Counted from the stretch's first letter, positions 11,117 through 23,900 are shown. The stretch: 64,000 bases of DNA from Nitzschia sp. DOCU1 (GCA_951394045.1 OX596000.1:1488001-1552000), one strand, 5' to 3'. The notes: a model not told the origin generated them from the letters alone. Made by a program: numbers and translations.

Positions 11117-14100
11117 ATGACGGATCTCGTGGCGTCTCCATCCCCTGATCAGCCAAATGGCGATAACCAGAGCTACGATCCCGATGCTCCTCCTGAGGCG
11201 GCGTCTTCTGTCGCAACGGCGGCCATTGAAGAATTCAACAAGACAGCCAATCACGTCTATGTTTGGAACTCGCAGCATTCGTGGATTCCTGCTCAAATTG
11301 TCGAGCGCCAAGCTAGCAAATGTGTCGTTTCTATTCCTCAATACCTGACAGAACAAGCGATAGTGTGCGATGGAGGTCGAACGGCACGATCCTGGCGCAA
11401 AGAAACGATTGATTTTGCTCAGGCTAAAGAATATGCCAATCAAGCATTGCCATTGCAAAATGTCAATGCGGAAGGTTTGCTGGAAGTCGTCGAAGACATG
11501 GTTGATTTACCATTTCTACATGAGGTACGTTACGTTTCTATTAGGAGACGTGTTTCCCCAAAACGACAGGCGGACCCCTGAACTCGTGTGTTCCTTTTAT
11601 TATACTTCTCCAAATTATAAAGGCCGCTATTTTGTACAATCTCAAAGCTCGGCATGTCCAACAATTGCCGTATACTCGAACGGGAGACATTGTCATTGCC
11701 GTCAATCCCTATCAATGGTTCCCCGACTTGTATAGTGTTCATCAGCGATTATATTATGGTCAAGCTTTGGTGTGGAATCCTTTGCCCGTCTTGACGAAAA
11801 CCGCCCATCATTCCCCGGAAGATCCGCGCATCCATTTAAAACCGCATGTCTATGAAGCGAGTTGTTTGGCTTATAAAGGTCTCTTGAAAGAGGGAGAAGA
11901 TCAATCCATTCTAGTGAGTGGAGAGTCGGGGGCTGGCAAAACAGAAACGGTCAAAATCCTGTTGGGAGATATCGCCAGCGTTCAAAAGGGTCCATCCTCG
12001 TCGGTAGCTACCAACAATGACAATGTCATTGTCCGCAAAGTCTTGGATAGCAATCCACTCTTGGAGGCTTTTGGAAATGCGCAAACTTTGAGAAATGACA
12101 ATTCGTCGAGATTCGGCAAGTACTTGCAGCTACAATTTGATCGTCAATCTCCCTCCAAGTGCGTACTAGCGGGAAGTACTTGTCAGGTCTATCTATTGGA
12201 AAAATCTAGGGTGACTCTCCATCACCCTGAAGAACGTACCTATCATGTCTTTTATCAATTACTGGCGGCACCCGACGATGTCAAGCGATCCATATGGGAA
12301 GGATTGGTCGATACAGACAATGAATCGTTTGTGTATGTGGGATATACTTCCACGACGAGTATAGAAGGCAAGACGGACGCGGAACGATTTCAAGAAACTC
12401 TAGAGGCGCTGGAATTGATTGGTGTCACGGGCGAAACACTACGAACGTTATGGAGATCCATTTGTATCGTCTTGCAATTGGGCAATATGGAATTTGTAGC
12501 TGATCCTGCCAATAGCGATGCAAGCGTCGTACACGATCAAGATGAACTCAATGCTCTTTCGGAGCTCATGGGCATTCCCCCGGCGCAGCTCGTGGCCGCA
12601 TTGACGATTCGAACCGTAGAAGCGAGATCGGAAACCTTTCAAGTTCCATTAACGTTCGAAAAGGCCAAGGAATCGACAGATGCCTTTGCCAAGGAAATTT
12701 ATGCCAAGACGTTTTTATGGCTAGTGAGAACGATCAACGATGCTACTTGTGCGGAAAAGAATTATGTTCCGGAATCGTTGACGCCCACAAATCGAAGCAG
12801 CGCTACCTCTTCAAACTTTTTGGCCGATAATATTCGGGCCCGGACGTCCATGTCGGCGCCGGCACCCTCGGCCCCGCCGCCATCTTTCCAAAATAGCCGT
12901 CGAGGCTATGGCATTATTGGATTGTTGGATATCTTTGGGTTTGAAACTTTTCAAGTGAATCGATTCGAGCAACTTTGTATCAACTACGCCAACGAAAAGC
13001 TGCAACAAAAGTTTACTCAAGATATTTTCAAGAGCGTGCAATTAGAGTATGAAATGGAAGGTATTGAATTGGATGAAATTACCTACGATGACAATACCGA
13101 CGTGTTGGATTTGGTGGAAGGTCGCATGGGTCTCTTGGCGTTTCTAAATGAAGAATGCGTTCGCCCGAAAGGATCCGACAAGACCTTTGTCTACAAGGTA
13201 CACACCATGAACAAGGAGAATCCTTGTTTTTTCCGGGCTTTGCATGCACCCGATCTTGAATTTGGGATCAAACACTATGCGGGACCTGTCACCTACGACG
13301 CGACCAATTTTGTCATTAAAAACATGGATACACTTCCTTCGGATTTGCAAGACTGTGCTTCGTTTTCGACCAATGCTATTGTCGCGAATGAATTGGGCAA
13401 TGAAGAAATGATGAATCATGTTTCCGCGTTGAATCCAGGATGTTCTTCGTCCAATGCCAAAAAGAAGAGACCCAAATCCATGATGGTCAATCCCAAGATA
13501 CTGAAAAAGAGGTCGTCGAATATCATTGCCGAGACGGTTTGGACAAAGTTCAAGACTCAACTGGGCAATCTAATGGAAGAGCTTGCAGAAACCAAGACAC
13601 GGTATATTCGTTGCATCAAACCCAATGACCAAAAGAAGCCTCTGCTGATGGACCATGCTAGTACTGTGGAACAGCTGCGGTGTGCCGGAGTGGTCGCAGC
13701 CGTGACGATTTCTCGTTCGGCTTTTCCGAATCGATTGGAGCATGTCATTGTATTGGAACGGTTCAAGTCGCTATGGCCCAAGGGAGATCATTGGAACATT
13801 CTACAGGATATGAGTATCGACCCGTCGGAGCGTACAGCCAAGGCGACGGATGTCTTGTTGACGATTGCTCTCAAGGAAATGGAAGTAAACAAGCCGAATG
13901 GCCAAGACGGCAAGATCCGAGCCTTTGTCATGGGTCGAACCCGGGCCTACTTTCGAGTGGGCGCCCTGGAATTCTTGGAAGGGGAACGGCTGCGGCATTT
14001 GGGGACCTATGCAGCAGTGGTACAGTCCCATGTCCGTGGCTTTTGCGCGCGGTCCAAGTATAGTCGCTTCCGTCGAGCCGTCGTCAAGCTACAAGCAGGC

Positions 14101-15249
14101 TTCCGACGCCGTGTCCTTGCCAAATCCTATCGAGCCATGCGGGCGGCGGCCGTTCGAGTTCAATGTTGTTATCGTGTCTTGAATGCGGCACGTACGATTG
14201 TCCATTTACGGCGTAATTTCAAGGCTACAATGATCCAGACCCAATGGAGAATTCGGCGGGATCAGAAAATCTATCGTGCGTGGCGTGCAGCCTCCATTGT
14301 CATTCAGACCATGGTCCGTGGATCGCTCCAACGACCGAAATACCGCCAGGCTCTCAAGGAAAAGCAAGAAGAAACCAAGCTCGAAAGTCAACTGGCGTTG
14401 CTTCAACGTAAGTTGGAAGAGGCCGAGGCCAGGCGGGAGCAAGCGGAACGTGAGGCTGAAGCCAAGGCCAAAGCGGCGGTAGAGTACCAGCTACACTTGA
14501 AAGAAGAACAAGAGCGTCAAGCAAAGGAACTCGAAAACTCCAAGCGCCAAGAAGAGTCGCAACGACTCCGGGAAGAACAAGAGCGCATGGCAAAAGTAGA
14601 AGAAGAGCACCGCCGTCTCGAGCAAGAAGAAGAAGAACAGCGTCGTCTCGAACAAGAAATTCAACTTCAAGAAGAACAACAACGGCTCATGGACGAAAGC
14701 GGTCGCATGTTGGAATTTCTACGAAAAGAAGTCTTCAAACTACGCAGTCAAAATCAACAACTCAAAACGGATTTTGACCTTCTCAAGGATAATAACCAGC
14801 GTCTCATGGACGCCAATGCTAGTGCCGGAGCTTCCTTTGCTGCTTTGAATCAACATGCCAAACAAATGAGCAAGCAAAATGCGCAACTACTCAAGGAACT
14901 CGATACTCACAAGGCTCAAATCCAAAAACTCAACATTGTTCAAGTCGAACTCAAGGACGAATTGAAAATGAAACAAGCTTCCTATGTGGCCGAAGTCCAA
15001 TCTCGACTCCAATATCAAAAATCCTTGCAAAAAGTCACGGATATGATTCAAGATCAATGTCGGGATCATCGACTAGTGGAAAAAGTCTTGCAAGTAGCCG
15101 ATGAATGTGAAATGGACTTTTTACAACAAGCCGAGGGTGAACGAAATCTTGTCGCTGCGGAGTCTCACGAAGACGATGATGCACAACTGCTCAATGGCAA
15201 TCAATCTCGATCCAGCATCTTTGGGTATCTCAACTTCTTTTCCGGATAA
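11117..15249 (+). CDS. Unconventional myosin heavy chain (two exons)
   Basis: Actin-based motor of about 1344 residues. Exon 1 is 11117..11524 and exon 2 is 11623..15249; the 98-bp intron has GTACGT…AAAG ends in phase 0. An N-terminal extension carries an SH3-like region (VYVWNSQHSWIPAQIVERQ, about 50–68). The motor follows: P-loop GESGAGKT (236–243), switch I NDNSSRF (294–300), switch II DIFGFE (572–577), the loop DQKKPLL after RYIRCIKPN, and the converter before the lever arm. The neck (about 920–1044) contains five or six IQ-like repeats expected to bind calmodulin or light chains. A long charged coiled coil (about 1046–1296) implies dimerisation. No FERM, MyTH4, PH or WD domain follows, and the chain ends NFFSG. 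An insertion rich in Ala/Pro/Ser (about 535–565) precedes switch II. The class cannot be assigned by eye. Confidence 0.95.
11525..11622 (+). other. Myosin intron
   Basis: A 98-bp GT–AG intron between codons for HE and AA. Removal restores a continuous frame through the conserved start of the motor (ILYNLKARH). The downstream exon has no ATG of its own in a sensible position, so splicing is needed. Confidence 0.9.
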
Positions 15250-15508
15250 CAAACATTGCAAGCTATTATCAAGCAAATGACTCTTATTCCTATTGATGTA
15301 TAGTTCGAGTCGAGTAGAATGGCCCGCCTATTTCAATGGATTCACGACATGTCTGCTCTACAAGCAGTAGCTAGAGTAGCTCATCTATTCCGAGTCCTTC
15401 TAGTCGGATAGAGAGTGCCACAATGCGTATTAGTCTCTAATAATCACAAACTAATAGTAGTAGCCGCTACAATAATGATACTAATGATGAAATGTATGAG
15501 TACGTTGT

Positions 15509-16708
15509 TTATCCTTGCAAATTGCCATAGGCCGGACGATCCATGGGTGTTGTTGTTCCCGCCTCTTCCAAGACAAAGGGATTCGCAAAGGGTTCGTCGT
15601 GCGTGGCATTCATGGGATTGGAAACGTCATGGCCGGTCCATTCTTGAGTATGATCTTGCCATGCTCCTACTGGAGCGCTGGGTGTCGTGGATCCCATGGG
15701 AGCTCCAAAGTCACTGGGTGGTGCCGAAGTATACGAAGTATTCGAGGCAGCATATTGTGGTTCATTGGGAATGGGTGGTCGATTGTCACTATCGGCCCAT
15801 GCTGCGCCGCCTTCTTCACCCGACGGAGAATAATAATCCTTGGAATTTTCCAGTTCATAGGCAGGTCGCTCTTGAGTGGCGGTAGTTTCAAAGGTATTGG
15901 CGCCATAAAATTCATTATAGTCTTGCGATTTTTCGGCATTTGTCTGCGTGTTTTTATTGCCAACAGCAATACAAAAGGGTGGTGTCCGAGGCATGCAACA
16001 CCATACAATGCTAGCAATATAAAAGGCTCCCGTCGCAGCAATCGACATGATGGCGCCAAATTCCATTTTACAATCCAAGGAGATTGTGTCATCGAAACTT
16101 TAGAGATAGAATGAGTCTGCAGTTTGTCCAAGAGACGACAACTCACACATAAGATGATCTTACCAAAATTCTCGTTGTCCATAAATCATAAACGTTAGGC
16201 CCTGCAAAGAAAAGGCAATCATAATCAAGGCACACGTCAAGACATAGGTCACGGTACCCGACCACCACAACCACTCCACAATATTCAGCAACCAAGCCAT
16301 GGCAGCACACGACGGTGCAATGACAGCCGCAAATTGTGCCGTTACCCAGTAGGCATTAAACTCCTCTTGATCTTGAGCTTGCATAAAATTGTTTTCGTAG
16401 CGTGTACATTCATCTTGCAAATCATAATAGCCAAACAAACCCACGGCGGCTTCCGTGACATTGAAAAAGACTCCTGGCAATCGTGTCGCGTCTTTACTTC
16501 TAAAGCTAAAGAACTCACAAGAATCGGCCGCATAATACGCACACACACAACCTCCACCCAACAAGGCAAACATGAGGAATCTTAACATGGGCAGGTGAGT
16601 AAGCGGCGGCGAGGCGTCAAGTGAGTGAGAATGTGAGCGTTCTTTTCGTCGTTCCAGCATCAACGTAACGTACCTTCCCATTTGACCGCAAAGACAATCG
16701 CCCGACAT
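15509..16708 (-). CDS. Multi-pass membrane protein with Pro/Ser-rich tail (three exons)
   Basis: Frame continuity gives three exons: 16708..16674 (MSGDCLCGQMG), 16580..16164 and 16097..15509. Introns of 93 and 66 bp have GT–AG ends. Together they encode 346 residues with no internal stop. Exon 2 carries a hydrophobic segment (FLMFALLGGGCVCAYYAA), a loop with Cys residues and an NVT site, and two further segments (AAVIAPSCAAMAWLLNIVEW and VTYVLTCALIMIAFSLQGL). The second junction gives REF-C-FDD, and exon 3 begins with a fourth segment (IMSIAATGAFYIASIVW). The tail is polar, rich in Pro, Ser, Thr, Asn and acidic residues, and probably cytoplasmic. The tetraspan layout resembles small diatom membrane proteins of unknown function; I do not recognise the family. 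Confidence 0.82.
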
Positions 16709-17401
16709 GGTAATGACTATTTGATGTGATATTAGAATGTAAAAGTAGTAGTAAGTAGTGTTGCAAGGAAGCAGAGATTGACAATGATTGACAATGAATG
16801 ATGCCAAAAGAACAACGCGAGGTGTGCGTTGCGGAGTGAGAAACTACCCTAGCGCAAAACGCGGTATGACGACTCCCACCACCTCGCGTGCTTTGGCGAG
16901 AAAGAGCCGTTGTGTCACGATTTTTGCATTGTGACGTTCCCGCGGGAATCCACGAGTCTTGTGGGTTTGTCTGTGTAAGATTCAATGGTAGTCCAAAGAG
17001 TCAATCGCAGAAATAGGGGGGCAATGTAAAAAGAGGGTGGTCACGAACGAAGCAATCATTCATATGAATCATCATCGCAGTGTTGTTCGGAGTCCCCACA
17101 ATGGCAGGGGCGTCGACACTCGTACCAACTCCAGAAGTAGTAGTCAAATGCATAATAATACACTGCTTCATGTTGGTGGCGATAGCAACAGCAGTAGCGT
17201 CGACACTAGTCTACCTCGTATCGAGTTAGTTATCGATAAGCAATGAACAATAACGCGTGGCTTAGCAGGGGCGTCAGCGTCAATGACACCAAGAAGAATG
17301 CTAGCCAGAGCATGATATTATCATCAACATTACGCCTCTTTACAGTGCCTGTAGATGACGCCGCCAGTAATAACGGTAGCTACTATAGTTTGTAACACCA
17401 C

Positions 17402-17510
17402 GAAGATGTTTCACAACACGCGATTTCAGAATGCACAATTTCGAAACAGTATGGGTTAGGTTTTGCAACTAGCGCTTTCGTTACATGCTATTTCGCAACA
17501 CACGCAAAAT
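17402..17510. repeat. Second CACAACACGCGATTTC repeat tract
   Basis: TTTCACAACACGCGATTTCAG, TGCACAATTTCG, GCGCTTTCGTTACATG and TATTTCGCAACACACG follow one another. They match the element types seen at 5925–6240. The tract is about 0.4 kb upstream of the LNR-protein gene. Confidence 0.55.
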
Positions 17511-17613
17511 GCCTCACTAAATCTCCCAATTAAGCCTCAACTTCCCCCTTTTTCTCTCCCCCTTTTTCTTCTCCTTATCTTGTCCCTCCTCCCGCTCCTA
17601 TCTTCCCTCCCCT

Positions 17614-17630
17614 CCCCCCCCCCCCCCCCC
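17614..17630 (+). repeat. Homopolymer C17 within a polypyrimidine tract
   Basis: Seventeen consecutive C residues close a roughly 95-bp almost pure C/T stretch. It is a simple-sequence run, prone to length variation and sequencing error. The complementary strand is a G-run able to form quadruplexes. Confidence 0.9.
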
Positions 17631-17918
17631 TGGTGTATCACGCCTCCTAGCTAGAGAGTCCCACATTTTGCGTGGTTTTGTCGGGTCCTTTCATGATTAC
17701 GTGGCCTATTTATCGGTTTGTAGGTGGCGCGCTTCGTAGGGTGAAAGGGTTCCGCCATTTTTGGATATCGCGGCCGACGTCTTTTGCTTCCTTGCATGCC
17801 GCATCATTATGATTCGCGTCCTCTTGCAGCATATCGAGCTACTGAGATTCAGCGTAGGACGAGCATTGTACTTTGAGTCTCAAACACCGTTATGATCAGC
17901 CGATAACAACTCGGAAGA

Positions 17919-20285
17919 ATGAACGGCACACCAGAGCGTCAACCTGGAAGGTATGGCGAGAAAGATGATGTGGTTTCGTCACGACAGCCACCGACGAGAA
18001 CAGCAGCTACGCCACCACGTCGTCAAGTGAATGTAACGGCCTCTGCTTCTCCGCGAAGTGCCGCTGCTTCAGCCACAACGACCATGCCGGGGGCTTTTGT
18101 CGCGCTCACCGAGTCACCAAACTATTTGAGAAAAGGACGAGCCAACAGGAAGAAAGACGAACAAGAACATAATGATAGTCCTGGTATCGAGGCGGGAAAA
18201 CCAGAGCCAACGACGACACCGGGCGCCTCCTCGGCCTTTACCGAGTCTCCGGGCTATCTAAGAAAAGGAAGAGTCAACCAGCAAAAGAATGGAGATGAGG
18301 ATGATACTTCTAATGTTACAGCACCAGTGCCATTGACGACACCAGGAGCCTTCGTCGCCCACAATGAAGCACCGGCATATGTGAGGAAAGGAAGGACTAA
18401 CAAGAAGAATGAAGATGCTACCAATATTCCCCCAGTACCACTGACGACACCAGGTGCCGCTACATCAGAGTCCACATCTCCGGCTACTACTACCCTACGA
18501 AAAGAGGGAGTCGAGAAGAAGGCGAAAGATAATTCTAAATCCTCACAACCAGGGGATGATGCAAGCCACAGAGCTACTCGTCAAACTCGCGATAGGACCC
18601 TTTCAGAAGACGAAGTTGTCTTGTCGGAGGAAGAAGACTTGGAGACGCCGGAGGAATTTACTCCTGGAGCCCATTCGATCATTCCTATGATCGAAGGAAC
18701 GCAATTTTATGCAGACTCAACACGCCAGCTTTTTACAAAGAATCGAAGGGTAGAGGAGAGCGAAAGAATGTTGCTGGTAGCGGATCTTGCTCCCGAGATC
18801 ATAGACGCGGAAGAAGTCAACGTGCAAGAAGAAGAAGCCATAACTGCGCAGAGGGAAAAGAACCGCCAAGTTTTCACGTCGGCTATAGTGTTTTACAGCC
18901 TCGCGATAATCGGTCAGATCGCTGGTTTTGTCATCTGTTTCAAAGACAGGCCTATGCTTTACCAAACCTACGACGACATCCTTGTCTCATTCTGGGGTTG
19001 GGGCTCTGCGGCCGTTTTTCATTTCACTGCAACATTACTCATGTTTCTGCCATCATGGCCACGGGTTTCTCCCATAGGACTCGAAGCTTACGTACCCGAT
19101 GACAAGCGGCTTTTACAACAGGCGCAAATTGTCTCGACTGCATCCTTTTGTATCATTTTCCCCCCTGCGACACTTTTGGCCACTATCGCGGCACGGTACT
19201 ATATGTGGGGTTATGCCTTGATGACCTGGTTCCTCGCGGGAACAGCCTTTGCACTATTTCGAGGGATTCGACTTTTGAGAAATAGTCCGAGAGCAGAGCG
19301 AAAGGGAAAGTCTAAGATTTTCTGGAGCGTTTGCGTGCTCTTCTTTCTTACTCTGTTTGGCATTTCTGTATGGCGTCTAGCACCCCAATATCCAGAGTGC
19401 ATTGTAAAGAGTCCCGAGCTGATCGGGGCATTAGGCGACGACTGGTGTGACGGTTGCATCGTGATGAACGAAACTTATACCTGGGATCAGAATGAGGAAT
19501 TTTCTTGTGTTGGTGCTGGTGGAGAGGACTATAACACGGACGAGTGTGGCTTTGAGTTCGGCGACTGTGACGACTTCCGAAAAGAATATCCTAATTGTCT
19601 AGTGCAGATTCTAGGATGGGTCGGTGATGAAGTTTGTGACGGACCGAGGTATAATACAGAGGAGTGCGGTTATGATGGTGGCGATTGCATTAATTCCACC
19701 ATGCCGGTGCCTCCTGGTTGCAACGTTGAGTATCCCGAAGCGCTTGGCGACGGATATTGTAACGGCGGAGCCTACGGTTCAGAGGCTTGCGGCTATGATG
19801 GTGGCGATTGCATTAAGCCTGGCGATCCGTGTCATTATGGCCAAGAATGCGCTTCGAAATTATGTGATAAGCTAACGAAAGTCTGCGAGGACGTGCTTGA
19901 AAAGTACCCCAACTGCACTGTGAGCAACATCGACTGGATTGGGGATGATGTATGTGATTATGGAGAATATGCAAGCGAGGAATGCGGCTATGATGGTGGA
20001 GACTGCTTGTTGGCCGGAGCGTCATGTTCACTGGATTATGATTGTTATTCGGGACGCTGTAATGCGGAAACAAAGGTGTGCGACAAGGCAATCATTGATG
20101 ACTTCCCTTGTTGCTACGTGGATTCCCCATGGAGGCTCGGAGATGACGTCTGCGACGGCTACCCGTACAGTTGGCCCGAATGTGGCTATGATGGTGGCGA
20201 CTGCAAGAAACCTGGTGAAGCTTGCAGCCAGAATGAAGAATGTGCTTCTGAAAGCTGCGAGTCTGGTTTCTGCAAACAATTCTAA
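17919..20285 (+). CDS. Five-TM protein with extracellular LNR (Notch-type) repeats
   Basis: 788 residues, one exon. The N-terminus (GRYGEKDDVVSSRQPP, residues 11–26) is nearly identical to the LRR family leader. It is followed by three clear and one weak copy of a module with PGAFVAxxExPxYLRKGR, spaced about 40 residues apart, and an acidic stretch. Five hydrophobic segments follow between about 320 and 490. From about 490 to the end are five LNR-like modules, each C…(L/I/V)GDxxCDxxxYxxECGYDGGDC, the calcium-binding disulphide module known from Notch and stealth proteins. Extra Cys-rich linkers (CHYGQECASKLC, CSLDYDCYSGRC, CSQNEECASESC) sit between them. The Cys-rich end should be outside the cell and the shared leader inside. 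No enzyme domain is visible, so the role is unknown; cell surface or vesicle protein is an inference. Confidence 0.9.
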   Translation: MNGTPERQPGRYGEKDDVVSSRQPPTRTAATPPRRQVNVTASASPRSAAASATTTMPGAFVALTESPNYLRKGRANRKKDEQEHNDSPGIEAGKPEPTTTPGASSAFTESPGYLRKGRVNQQKNGDEDDTSNVTAPVPLTTPGAFVAHNEAPAYVRKGRTNKKNEDATNIPPVPLTTPGAATSESTSPATTTLRKEGVEKKAKDNSKSSQPGDDASHRATRQTRDRTLSEDEVVLSEEEDLETPEEFTPGAHSIIPMIEGTQFYADSTRQLFTKNRRVEESERMLLVADLAPEIIDAEEVNVQEEEAITAQREKNRQVFTSAIVFYSLAIIGQIAGFVICFKDRPMLYQTYDDILVSFWGWGSAAVFHFTATLLMFLPSWPRVSPIGLEAYVPDDKRLLQQAQIVSTASFCIIFPPATLLATIAARYYMWGYALMTWFLAGTAFALFRGIRLLRNSPRAERKGKSKIFWSVCVLFFLTLFGISVWRLAPQYPECIVKSPELIGALGDDWCDGCIVMNETYTWDQNEEFSCVGAGGEDYNTDECGFEFGDCDDFRKEYPNCLVQILGWVGDEVCDGPRYNTEECGYDGGDCINSTMPVPPGCNVEYPEALGDGYCNGGAYGSEACGYDGGDCIKPGDPCHYGQECASKLCDKLTKVCEDVLEKYPNCTVSNIDWIGDDVCDYGEYASEECGYDGGDCLLAGASCSLDYDCYSGRCNAETKVCDKAIIDDFPCCYVDSPWRLGDDVCDGYPYSWPECGYDGGDCKKPGEACSQNEECASESCESGFCKQF

Positions 20286-20912
20286 AAGCGTTACATAGTT
20301 CTCATTGATTTGTTGTTGTTTCATGTCGTCGGGAAGGTAGACCAGAGATCAAATGCTAATGGTTCTCCTTACCCCATCTTCTTCGCGGTAGGAGGGAAGT
20401 CTACCATCAGAAAGATGACGATCTTGGTGCATCAAGTCACCGTCCATCAGTGTAGGAGGACTCTTAGCATAGCCTCTTTTTCACGATTGTGCCATTCCCG
20501 CCCGATTAAAAGTCATTTTACGGAATGAAGTCGTCGTCGTTCGGAAAAGGGGGAAATTGTCTGTTCGTGCGGTGTCGGTAGGAAAGCGTTACGGCCGTTA
20601 GATTAACTCCGAGGACGTGCCGCCGGCAAGACTTTCTTTCGAAATAGAATGTGGATGTCCTGCGACATCTACCGGCCGTCACTTTATGATATTCTCAAAT
20701 GTCGTTTAGATGTCCCAAGCATTTTCCCGCCAAGACTGACACAAGATCTATGCCTGTCGCATCGCTTCATGAACTTCCAAGAAAGGCAAGAGACCATGGC
20801 ACGAAAGGTCGGAGAGTTAAAGAGTCTGCTACTCTAGGGGACGCACCACTACTTTTTGTCGTCTGACGGTGGATACTCACGTGTTGTGGTCTAACGGCAT
20901 TTACTCAATCCA
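20286..20912. other. Intergenic region before the giant gene
   Basis: About 630 bp with no supportable gene. A 62-codon frame at 20649..20837 has no features. It probably contains the promoter of the giant gene. Confidence 0.5.
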
Positions 20913-23900
20913 ATGTCTTCCTTGCCAGACGTTTCGGATATCTTTTCGGGGGGTGCCGCCCAAGCTTTATTCCAAAAGGCACAGCAAGCACGGCAGAATC
21001 ATGATCGAGCGTCCACAACCTTACCTAATCCGGAATCTCCAGCCCCAAAAGATCGGCCAACGTCGTCCTCCAACCCCAAGAAATCTACAAGCAAAACGAA
21101 GCGGATACTTAACAAATCGACACATTCCAGCAGCAGCAGTGGAAGTAGCAGCAGTTCGAGCAGCACCAGCAACAGCGGAAGCAGGTCTTCCAGTTCATCC
21201 TCGTCGTCGTCATCTTCGAGTAGCATCAGCGACGATGACGACCAAGAGAGTATTCGTTTTGATGAGCTACGAAAGAAGCCAGCTCCTTTAACGCCCAAAG
21301 TCGTCGTCGACGTGACGGCAATAGCCGCCGACACGGGAGAAATAACATCACAAGACAATCATGAATTACGTCACAACGACAAGGACAGTACGGGTTTGCC
21401 AGATTTAATACGAGCGGAATCCACCACTTCTTATTATGAGGCCAATCATGAATCGAGCGATTTTGAACGAGGAAGTTCGGATGAGGACGACGGGCCCGAG
21501 GGCAAAGCAAGAGGACCCATGTCGCCTCGCACGTTCAAGAAAAAGGAACCAAACCAGAAATCATTGGCACCGGTCCCTGAAAGAGTGGGGCAAGGGGAAC
21601 CAGCAGAAGCTACAATGGGATTCTCCAAGTCGACCCTACCATCCATCGCGTCTCCAACCGGCGAATACAAATTGGAGGATAGCATGGCATCCATTTCCTC
21701 AAAAACAAAAGCCAAACGAAAATCCAAATTAGAGGATAGTGTGGCATCGATTTCGTCGAAATCGAAAGGCAACCAAGAACCCAAATTCGACGAAAGTTTG
21801 GCATCAATTTTATCAAATTCAAAAAGCAAACGAAACTTAAAGTTGGAGAATAGCGTGGCGTCTATATCGTCGAAATCAAAGACAAAACGAAAATCCAAAT
21901 TGGAAGACAGCTTGGGATCTATATCCTCAAACTCAAAAATCAAACGAAAATCACAATTGGAGGAGAGCGTGGCGTCGATATCGTCAGAATCCAAGGTCAA
22001 GCGAAAATCAGAATTGGAGAATAGCATGGTGTCGATATCTTCGAAAACAAAGGACAAACGACAATCCAGGTTGGAAGATAGTGCGGCATCGTTACCGCCA
22101 AAGACAAAGACCAAACGAGAATCCGATTTAGAAGACAGTGGTTCCACATCCTTGAAAGCCGCCAAGGCAAAGGTTAAAAGGAATTCGGAGTCACGCCTGG
22201 CGGCATCCCTTTCTGCCCTTTCGGATTCCAAGAAGAATGGCGAGGATGAGCAGAAAAGGCAAGAGCAAGAGCCCACGGAACATCGCAAAAGCAAAACTAT
22301 GGACTACTTATCGTCGTCCTATTCCAAACTCCTGACCAAGTCACCAAAAGCAAGCTCGCGACAACGTCATTCTGTATCCGTATCGAAACTTGCCATCGGA
22401 CTGCCACCAAAGTCTCCCAACAAAAAAGGTCGAGCTTCTGTACCGCCGCCATTAACGAGAAAGCAACAAGAACAACTTTCCGAATTGGAAGCTTCCCTCT
22501 CCTCAGTTCGTGCGACGGAATATAAATGGGGCGAATTTGGAAAAGAAGACAAAGAAGAAGGCGCCGTTGCTTCCCGCAGCTCGTCCTTTTCTTCGTCATC
22601 ATCTTCGTCCTCGTCTTCGGGATCGTCATCTTCCTCTTCGAACGCAAGTAGCAAGAAGGTTTGTCGGGAAAAACAAGAGGATGAAATTCTCAAAATGTCG
22701 GATGACGAACAGGAGACTTGTGCGGTCCAAAAGGATAAAGGGGCAAATTTCCTCGAGCCCGCCTCGCTGACTCTATCTTCGTCTCGACTGTCTTCGAGTC
22801 GTGGGAGCCTTTCAAACAAACAGGGAACTGGAAGTATGGTGGCGTCTGCTCCAAGTACGCCATTGGGTTCCGTGGAAAAATCCATCCCTTCCACTCCATC
22901 ATCGTCCGGAGTTCGGCTTTCGGTTTTACAAGCCTCCAATTCATTATCGAAGATGCGTCCACTAGACGACGATAACAACAACAGCAGCAGCAGCAGTAGC
23001 GATTCTTCGGTCTCGAGCGGCAAAAAGTTTCCTTTGCTTCCGCGAAAAGTCACGCCCTCCTTGCCCAGATCCTCATCGTCACCGCTATCAACGTTTCGAG
23101 GCGGCACAACCAGCAATTCCCCATCGCCGTCGGTCAAGGCTAAATCCTTTTACACTCCCCAGGCAGTCTCCAAGCTCAAGATCGACCTGAATGGCGCTAA
23201 CAGGACACTTCCCCCAAAAATGGTGACGGCAAGTGAGAACAGCCACGCCAAGAAGCCCGATGTGGGTACTGTAACTTCGACGATTGGGAACTTGCCATTA
23301 GGGGAAATACGTAAAACAAATGAGAACCCATCGGTTTCTTCGGGTTCTTCTTCATCGTCATCCGGTTCATCTTCATCGCTCTCGGGCTCAAAGTCGACGA
23401 CCATGACGGAGAAAAATAGACTGGCACCATCTGTGAGGAAGGGCGAGGATGGCACGATTGAAACGAAGGAGAAAATATCTCAAGACACGGGGAATATGGA
23501 AACTGAGGCCACCGCACCAGAAGAATCGAAGGCTGCGTCGTCTCGTCCATCTTTAAATCCGGCGAGTACTTCGGATCTTCACGCGGATCTCAGGACTATT
23601 ACACTCGAAGGCCATCGTCCTTTCGTACCAAGATTCTCCGAAAACGGTAGCAGCGAGTCGATGACTAGAAACAGTGATCCTTCTCACAGCGCTTCGTCGT
23701 CTCCATCGACTCCCCACGGAGAAGAGGTTTCACTAGTCAAGGAAAAGTCTGGGTCTTTTGCTACGCCCCAGCCGACCAAGGCAAAAGTCGATTTAACCGC
23801 AGCGAGCAAGACGCTTCCGATCACTCTATCGAATAAAACCAAACAAGATGGCAGGGTGTCCAGATTGGCCGCGGCGGTCGCAAGTCTTCCAATCGCGCGT

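Larger units (their letters stand above)
16709..17918. other. Intergenic region with repeat tract and polypyrimidine run
   Basis: About 1.2 kb holding a short version of the CGCAACACGCGATTTCG-type repeat (17402–17510) and a pyrimidine-rich tract (17536–17631) ending in a run of 17 C. The region before the ATG at 17919 shares ATCAGCCGA with the equivalent place before the LRR gene at 6853. No gene is supportable. Confidence 0.5.
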
